Shown: one piece after another, positions 56,145-64,000 of the stretch | Layout of the letters: every line of letters starts with the position of its first letter | Position numbering within the stretch: the first letter of the stretch is position 1 | From: Actinostola sp. cb2023 | Lineage: Eukaryota; Cnidaria; Anthozoa; Actiniaria; Actinostolidae | Assembly: GCA_033675265.1 (NCBI GenBank) | Contig: JAUJYZ010001592.1 | Coordinates: 1 to 64,000, forward strand | DNA length: 64,000 bases | Reading direction: 5' to 3' | Position numbers and translations under genes: made by a program | The notes under the pieces: generated by a model | Seen by the model: only the letters and a program-made list of their open reading frames with translations | The model's database searches: none | What the model was told of the DNA's origin: nothing

Positions 56145-56806
56145 CCAGAAATCAGAGACATTTTGCGTCTACGATTATTTGTGTCAGCGGAGTTACCCAG
56201 AATCAAAAGATTATGCTCAAATTCATGTAAACTATGTGAAATCTGAATCACAAACTAATAGTGTGAAGCGATCTTGATCATACAGCCTCTACATTTTAAA
56301 ATAATTGCAAATTTAGCAAAAAGATACGAAAATGGTATTTACCACAGGAAGCCCAAGAATCATAGCATTATTTGGATAGTAGAGCCATCCTAATAGAATA
56401 GAATCATAGCATTATTTGGCAGCATTTACATTGTAAGCAATAACTAGCATTAGCAATCGGAAATTGCCGATTGCTAATGCTAGTTATTGCTTACAATGTA
56501 AATGCTGCCAAATAATGCTATGATTCTATTCTATTAGGATGGCTCTACTTATATGCTTATGTGTGAGTGAAGGAATGTCAATGTTATCTAGGTATATGCC
56601 ACTCCTATCCTGTTCGAGCCTATCCCATCCATAACTCACTATTATAGCAAGACATCCTGTCCCAAATATTTGTCCCATTACTAATTTAGACTCATAGTAT
56701 TAACATTACTGTCAATATCCACTTCTACCATTTGTCTTTGATATGTAAATGTACGAAAAGCTTATGAATAATGAGCTGCGCGACCAGGCATGTCTCTGAT
56801 TTCTGG
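56145..56806. mobile_element. Insert with CCAGAAATCAGAGACAT ends inside the 66-bp array
   Basis: 17-bp exact terminal inverted repeats (56145-56161 and 56790-56806) bound about 660 bp that interrupt the array. It contains a CACAGG-type end at 56343 and a perfect long hairpin. No coding capacity. Target duplication is not clear. Confidence 0.7.
56378..56549. repeat. Perfect 83-bp-arm hairpin
   Basis: Arms 56378-56460 and 56467-56549 are exact complements over 83 bp (AGTAGAGCCATCC...GCAATCGG) around a 6-nt loop (AAATTG). Part of the left arm also repeats the adjacent GAATCATAGCATTATTTGG at 56358. Confidence 0.95.
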
Positions 56807-56814
56807 GTATGAGT

Positions 56815-59800
56815 GTAAGTATGACACTGAATGGGTTAGTTTTATGGTCTGTAGGTCTTATACCGTGGTTACTGTATATTGTAAGTATGATACTGAATGG
56901 GTTAGTTTTATGGTCTGTAGGTCTTATACCGTGGTTACTGTATATTGTAAGTATGATACTGAATGGGTTAGTTTTATGGTCTGTAAGTGTTATACCGTGG
57001 TTACTGTATGTTGTAAGTATGATACTGAATGGGTTAGTTTTATGGCCTGTAGGTCTTATACCGTGGTTACTGTATATTGTAAGTATGATACTGAATGGGT
57101 TAGTTTTATGGTCTGTAGGTCTTATACCGTGGTTACTGTATATTGTAAGTATGATACTGAATGGGTTAGTTTTATGGTCTGTAAGTGTTATACCGTGGTT
57201 ACTGTATATTGTAAGTATGATACTGAATGGGTTAGTTTTATGGTCTGTAGATGTTATACCGTGGTTACTGTATATTGTATATAAGTATGACACTGAATGG
57301 GTTAGTTTTATGGTCTGTAGTTCTTATACCGTGGTTACTGTATATTGTAAGTATGACACTGAATGGGTTAGTTTTATGGTCTGTAGGTCTTATACCGTGG
57401 TTACTGTATATTGTAAGTATGACACTGAATGGGTTAGTTTTATGGTCTGTAGGTCTTATAACGTGGTTACTGTATGTTGTAAGTATGATACTGATGGGTT
57501 AGTTTTATGGCCTGTAGGTCTTATACCGTGGTTACTGTATATTGTAAGTATGATACTGAATGGGTTAGTTTTATGGTCTGTAGGTCTTATACCGTGGTTA
57601 CTGTATATTGTAAGTATGACACTGAATGGGTTAGTTTTATGGTCTGTAGGTCTTATAACGTGGTTACTGTATGTTGTAAGTATGATACTGATGGGTTAGT
57701 TTTATGGCCTGTAGGTCTTATACCGTGGTTACTGTATATTGTAAGTATGATACTGAATGGGTTAGTTTATGGTCTGTAGGTCTTATACCGTGGTTACTGT
57801 ATATTGTAAGTATGATACTGAATGGGTTAGTTTTATGGTCTGTAGGTCTTATACCGTGGTTACTGTATATTGTAAGTATGACACTGAATGGGTTAGTTTT
57901 TATGGTCTGTAGGTCTTATAACGTGGTTACTGTATGTTGTAAGTATGATACTGAATGGGTTAGTTTTATGGTCTGTAGGTCTCATACCGTGGTTACTGTA
58001 TATTGTAAGTATGACACTGAATGGGTTAGTTTTATGGTCTGTAGGTCTTATAACGTGGTTACTGTATGTTGTAAGTATGATACTGAATGGGTTAGTTTTA
58101 TGGCCTGTAGGTCTTATACCGTGATTACTGTATATTGTAAGTATGATACTGAATGGGTTAGTTTTATGGTCTGTAGGTCTTATACCGTGGTTACTGTATA
58201 TTGTAAGTATGATACTGAATGGGTTAGTTTTATGGCCTGTAGGTCTTATACCGTGGTTACTGTATATTGTAAGTATGATACTGAATGGGTTAGTTTTATG
58301 GTCTGTAGGTCTTATACCGTGGTTACTGTATATTGTAAGTATGATACTGAATGGGTTAGTTTTATGGTCTGTAGGTCTTATACCGTGGTTACTGTATATT
58401 GTAAGTATGATACTGAATGGGTTAGTTTTATGGCCTGTAGGTTTTATACCGTGCTTACTGTATATTGTAAGTATGACACTGAATGGGTTAGTTTTATGGC
58501 CTGTAGGTCTTATACCGTGTTTACTGTATATTGTAAGTATGACACTGAATGGGTTAGTTTTATGGCCTGTAGGTCTTATAACGTGGTTACTGTATATTGT
58601 AAGTATGATACTGAATAGGTTAGTTTTATGGTCTGTAGGTCTCATACCGTGGTTACTGTATATTGTAAGTATGACACTGAATGGGTTAGTTTTATGGTCT
58701 GTAGGTCTTATAACGTGGTTACTGTATGTTGTAAGTATGATACTGAATGGTTAGTTTTATGGTCTGTAGGTCTCATACCGTGGTTACTGTATATTGTAAG
58801 TATGACACTGAATGGGTTAGTTTTATGGTCTATAGGTCTTATACCGTGGTTACTGTATATTGTAAGTATGATACTGAATGGGTTAGTTTTATGGCCTGTA
58901 GGTTTTATACCGTGCTTACTGTATATTGTAAGTATGACACTGAATGGCTTATTTTTATGGTCTGTAGATGTTATACCGTGGTTACTGTATATTGTATATA
59001 AGTATGACACTGAATGGGTTAGTTTTATGGTCTGTAGGTCTCATACCGTGGTTACTGTATATTGTAAGTATGACACTGAATGGGTTAGTTTTATGGTCTG
59101 TAGGTCTTATAACGTGGTTACTGTATGTTGTAAGTATGATACTGAATGGGTTAGTTTTATGGCCTGTAGGTCTTATACCTCTGTATATTGTAAGTATGAT
59201 ACTGAATGGGTTAGTTTTATGGCCTGTAGGTCTTATACCGTGGTTACTGTATATTGTAAGTATGATACTGAATGGGTTAGTTTTATGGTCTGTAGGTCTT
59301 ATACCGTGGTTACTGTATATTGTAAGTATGATACTGAATGGGTTAGTTTTATGGTCTGTAAGTGTTATACCGTGGTTACTGTATATTGTAAGTATGATAC
59401 TGAATGGGTTAGTTTTATGGTCTGTAGATGTTATACCGTGGTTACTGTATATTGTATATAAGTATGACACTGAATGGGTTAGTTTTATGGTCTGTAGTTC
59501 TTATACCGTGGTTACTGTATATTGTAAGTATGACACTGAATGGGTTAGTTTTATGGTCTGTAGGTCTTATACCGTGGTTACTGTATATTGTAAGTATGAC
59601 ACTGAATGGGTTAGTTTTATGGTCTGTAGGTCTTATAACGTGGTTACTGTATGTTGTAAGTATGATACTGATGGGTTAGTTTTATGGCCTGTAGGTCTTA
59701 TACCGTGGTTACTGTATATTGTAAGTATGATACTGAATGGGTTAGTTTTATGGTCTGTAGGTCTTATACCGTGGTTACTGTATATTGTAAGTATGACACT

Positions 59801-62800
59801 GAATGGGTTAGTTTTATGGTCTGTAGGTCTTATAACGTGGTTACTGTATGTTGTAAGTATGATACTGATGGGTTAGTTTTATGGCCTGTAGGTCTTATAC
59901 CGTGGTTACTGTATATTGTAAGTATGATACTGAATGGGTTAGTTTATGGTCTGTAGGTCTTATACCGTGGTTACTGTATATTGTAAGTATGATACTGAAT
60001 GGGTTAGTTTTATGGTCTGTAGGTCTTATACCGTGGTTACTGTATATTGTAAGTATGACACTGAATGGGTTAGTTTTATGGTCTGTAGGTCTTATAACGT
60101 GGTTACTGTATGTTGTAAGTATGATACTGAATGGGTTAGTTTTATGGTCTGTAGGTCTCATACCGTGGTTACTGTATATTGTAAGTATGACACTGAATGG
60201 GTTAGTTTTATGGTCTGTAGGTCTTATAACGTGGTTACTGTATGTTGTAAGTATGATACTGAATGGGTTAGTTTTATGGCCTGTAGGTCTTATACCGTGA
60301 TTACTGTATATTGTAAGTATGATACTGAATGGGTTAGTTTTATGGTCTGTAGGTCTTATACCGTGGTTACTGTATATTGTAAGTATGACACTGAATGGGT
60401 TAGTTTTATGGTCTGTAGGTCTTATAACGTGGTTACTGTATGTTGTAAGTATGATACTGAATGGGTTAGTTTTATGGCCTGTAGGTCTTTATACCTCTGT
60501 ATATTGTAAGTATGATACTGAATGGGTTAGTTTTATGGCCTGTAGGTCTTATACCGTGGTTACTGTATATTGTAAGTATGATACTGAATGGGTTAGTTTT
60601 ATGGTCTGTAGGTCTTATACCGTGGTTACTGTATATTGTAAGTATGATACTGAATGGGTTAGTTTTATGGTCTGTAAGTGTTATACCGTGGTTACTGTAT
60701 ATTGTAAGTATGATACTGAATGGGTTAGTTTTATGGTCTGTAGATGTTATACCGTGGTTACTGTATATTGTATATAAGTATGACACTGAATGGGTTAGTT
60801 TTATGGTCTGTAGTTCTTATACCGTGGTTACTGTATATTGTAAGTATGACACTGAATGGGTTAGTTTTATGGTCTGTAGGTCTTATACCGTGGTTACTGT
60901 ATATTGTAAGTATGACACTGAATGGGTTAGTTTTATGGTCTGTAGGTCTTATAACGTGGTTACTGTATGTTGTAAGTATGATACTGATGGGTTAGTTTTA
61001 TGGCCTGTAGGTCTTATACCGTGGTTACTGTATATTGTAAGTATGATACTGAATGGGTTAGTTTTATGGTCTGTAGGTCTTATACCGTGGTTACTGTATA
61101 TTGTAAGTATGACACTGAATGGGTTAGTTTTATGGTCTGTAGGTCTTATAACGTGGTTACTGTATGTTGTAAGTATGATACTGATGGGTTAGTTTTATGG
61201 CCTGTAGGTCTTATACCGTGGTTACTGTATATTGTAAGTATGATACTGAATGGGTTAGTTTATGGTCTGTAGGTCTTATACCGTAGTTACTGTATATTGT
61301 AAGTATGATACTGAATGGGTTAGTTTTATGGTCTGTAGGTCTTATACCGTGGTTACTGTATATTGTAAGTATGACACTGAATGGGTTAGTTTTATGGTCT
61401 GTAGGTCTTATAACGTGGTTACTGTATGTTGTAAGTATGATACTGAATGGGTTAGTTTTATGGTCTGTAGGTCTCATACCGTGGTTACTGTATATTGTAA
61501 GTATGACACTGAATGGGTTAGTTTTATGGTCTGTAGGTCTTATAACGTGGTTACTGTATGTTGTAAGTATGATACTGAATGGGTTAGTTTTATGGCCTGT
61601 AGGTCTTATACCGTGATTACTGTATATTGTAAGTATGATACTGAATGGGTTAGTTTTATGGTCTGTAGGTCTTATACCGTGGTTACTGTATATTGTAAGT
61701 ATGATACTGAATGGGTTAGTTTTATGGCCTGTAGGTCTTATACCGTGGTTACTGTATATTGTAAGTATGATACTGAATGGGTTAGTTTTATGGTCTGTAG
61801 GTCTTATACCGTGGTTACTGTATATTGTAAGTATGATACTGAATGGGTTAGTTTTATGGTCTGTAGGTCTTATACCGTGGTTACTGTATATTGTAAGTAT
61901 GATACTGAATGGGTTAGTTTTATGGCCTGTAGGTTTTATACCGTGCTTACTGTATATTGTAAGTATGACACTGAATGGGTTAGTTTTATGGCCTGTAGGT
62001 CTTATACCGTGTTTACTGTATATTGTAAGTATGACACTGAATGGGTTAGTTTTATGGCCTGTAGGTCTTATAACGTGGTTACTGTATATTGTAAGTATGA
62101 TACTGAATAGGTTAGTTTTATGGTCTGTAGGTCTCATACCGTGGTTACTGTATATTGTAAGTATGACACTGAATGGGTTAGTTTTATGGTCTGTAGGTCT
62201 TATAACGTGGTTACTGTATGTTGTTGTAAGTATGATACTGAATGGGTTAGTTTTATGGTCTGTAGGTCTCATACCGTGGTTACTGTATATTGTAAGTATG
62301 ACACTGAATGGGTTAGTTTTATGGTCTATAGGTCTTATACCGTGGTTACTGTATATTGTAAGTATGATACTGAATGGGTTAGTTTTATGGCCTGTAGGTT
62401 TTATACCGTGCTTACTGTATATTGTAAGTATGACACTGAATGGCTTATTTTTATGGTCTGTAGATGTTATACCGTGGTTACTGTATATTGTATATAAGTA
62501 TGACACTGAATGGGTTAGTTTTATGGTCTGTAGGTCTCATACCGTGGTTACTGTATATTGTAAGTATGACACTGAATGGGTTAGTTTTATGGTCTGTAGG
62601 TCTTATAACGTGGTTACTGTATGTTGTAAGTATGATACTGAATGGGTTAGTTTTATGGCCTGTAGGTCTTATACCTCTGTATATTGTAAGTATGATACTG
62701 AATGGGTTAGTTTTATGGCCTGTAGGTCTTATACCGTGGTTACTGTATATTGTAAGTATGATACTGAATGGGTTAGTTTTATGGTCTGTAGGTCTTATAC

Positions 62801-63295
62801 CGTGGTTACTGTATATTGTAAGTATGATACTGAATGGGTTAGTTTTATGGCCTGTAGGTTTTATACCGTGCTTACTGTATATTGTAAGTATGACACTGAA
62901 TGGGTTAGTTTTATGGCCTGTAGGTCTTATACCGTGGTTACTGTATATTGTAAGTATGACACTGAATGGGTTAGTTTTATGGCCTGTAGGTCGTATACCG
63001 TGGTTACTGTATATTGTAAGTATGACACTGAATGGGTTAGTTTTATGGTCTGTAGATCTTATACCGTGGTTACTGTATATTGTAAGTATGACACTAAATG
63101 GGTTAGTTTTATGGTCTGTAGGTCGTATACCGTGGTTACTGTATATTGTAAGTATGACACTGAATGGGTTAGTTTTATGGTCTGTAGGTCTTATACCGTG
63201 GTTACTGTATATTGTAAGTATGATACTGAATGGGTTAGTTTTATGGTCTGTAGGTCTTATACCGTGGTTACTGTATGTTGTAAGTATGATACTGA
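56815..63295. repeat. Tandem array of about 98 copies of a 66-bp unit, each with a splice donor
   Basis: The consensus unit begins GTAAGTATGATACTGAATGG, continues with GTTAGTTTTATGGTCTGTAG, and ends with a 26-bp block from GTCTTATACC to ACTGTATATT. Units vary by a few substitutions (TATGAC, GGCCTG, AACGTG, GTGTTAT), and a few have indels (TGTATATAAGTATG). Blocks of many units are repeated, for example 57251-57779, 59428-59956 and 60744-61272, so the array grew by segmental duplication. Because 66 is divisible by three and the unit lacks stops in several frames, very long frames (up to 557 codons) appear on both strands. I do not call them genes. Confidence 0.96.
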
Positions 63296-63429
63296 CTATA
63301 ACCACTAGCTGTATATGTATATTAAATTATCAACTGACTGTTACTTTTGACTTTCTTTTTACTGTGTATTAACTTATCTACTTGACAAAGAATGGACGAA
63401 GTTATATTAATCTTATATTTTACATTTAG

Positions 63430-63705
63430 ATCCACCAGACATCACCACCTCACCTGATAACACTACAGTCACACAAGGTGATGTCATCATACTAAAATGT
63501 CAGGCATCAGGTAATCCACCTGTCACTATTACCTGGTCAAGAGCGAATAATGTACCTATAAAACCTGGACATACGATATCTGATGGTACATTAACAATCC
63601 CTAATGCAGCCAAGTCTGATGCTGGCAAGTACATCTGTACAGCAAAGAATGTTTATGGTGGACAAAAATATACAAAAACAACACATGCTTATGTGACAGT
63701 CAAAT
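63430..63705 (+). CDS. I-set Ig domain exon (next after the array)
   Basis: A 276-nt exon, phase 1-1, the same length as the previous Ig exon, with acceptor TTTTACATTTAG and donor GTATGT. It reads PPDITTSPDNTTVTQGD, then IILKCQASGNPPVTITWSR, then LTIPNAAKSDAGKYICTAKN, ending AYVTVK. Canonical Cys-Trp-DAGxYxC I-set pattern. Joined to the previous exon, T+AT makes Tyr. There are no recognised exons from 63706 to 64000. Confidence 0.92.
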
Positions 63706-64000
63706 GTATGTAACACAATAATATTATTTAGTATTTACCAAATCAGTGGATACCAATTTTGGCGCATTTTGATAGGCTCCCGTAACTCGGAATAACCTTG
63801 GCTATTCACTGTTTTGGGACGAGATTCAAAATGGCGTCTCGTTTCGCCACACCTATACATCTACAACTACAGCTACATTTTTTATCCAACTGATTTGGTA
63901 AATTCTAAAACAATTATCAAATGTATGTAAGAAAATAATATTATAAATTAGTATTTATTACCAAATTAAAAATGTACAGTAGATTTGACAATAGGTATCT

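Noticed and set aside
56009..63295. CRISPR array
   Set aside because: Direct tandem 66-bp units without unique spacers, in an animal intron; this is a minisatellite.
61635..63308. 557-codon frame as a repeat protein or multi-pass membrane protein
   Set aside because: It exists because the unit is 66 bp and stop-poor; comparable frames occur on the opposite strand and in other frames, and units contain frame-breaking indels.

Overview
This is animal (metazoan) DNA. It is AT-rich, has multi-kilobase GT-AG introns, single-domain exons with phase-1 borders, and many DNA-transposon relics (PIF/Harbinger-like, TTAA-flanked, foldback MITEs), a LINE fragment and a tyrosine-recombinase element. The repeat types and the Ig/FN3 receptor style suggest a marine invertebrate, most likely a cnidarian. 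That assignment is inference; a sponge is not excluded.

Region 1, 1-38329, is a giant inverted repeat: two arms of about 19 kb around a 69-bp spacer (19023-19091). Mirror positions add to about 38113 through most of the arms. From roughly 2.2 kb outward to the centre the arms are nearly identical. The outermost 2.1 kb (1-2155 against 35960-38329) is clearly diverged, with a 0.4-kb presence/absence difference. Each arm carries, in mirror image, the 3' half of a cell-surface receptor gene: FN3, FN3 plus Thr/Pro stalk, transmembrane exon, a 28-nt microexon and a tyrosine-rich tail. These genes point outward: minus strand in the left arm (copy A), plus strand in the right arm (copy B). Neither arm holds the 5' exons, so both copies are cut off at the palindrome centre. 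Each arm also has a Crypton/DIRS-like tyrosine recombinase (intact on the left, frameshifted on the right), a LINE reverse-transcriptase tail, and a 3.8-4.2 kb element with TTA target duplications. That element holds a DDE transposase relic and a YqaJ-nuclease pseudogene. Each arm also has a GGGATCCC-rich 104-bp minisatellite and several foldback MITEs.

Region 2, 38330-55732, starts a third receptor gene (copy C, plus strand): a signal-peptide exon (38836-38908) and a cysteine-poor V-like Ig exon (44810-45184). Its introns are packed with transposons: 41866-42973, 43629-44766, 46830-47255 and 48997-50145.

Region 3, 55733-64000, has two I-set Ig exons (55733-56008 and 63430-63705). The intron between them is filled by about 100 tandem copies of a 66-bp repeat. 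The array starts exactly at the exon's splice donor, and every unit repeats that donor (GTAAGTATG). Each unit reads as a 40-nt GT...AG intron-like segment plus a 26-nt exon-like segment.

Together the window looks like part of a clustered family of Ig/FN3 single-pass receptors with phosphotyrosine-type tails. Copy C supplies the N-terminal half and the palindromic copies the C-terminal half. Exon phases are compatible throughout. An assembly fold-back (two haplotypes or a palindromic read joined head to head) is a serious alternative for the 38-kb palindrome and should be excluded first.
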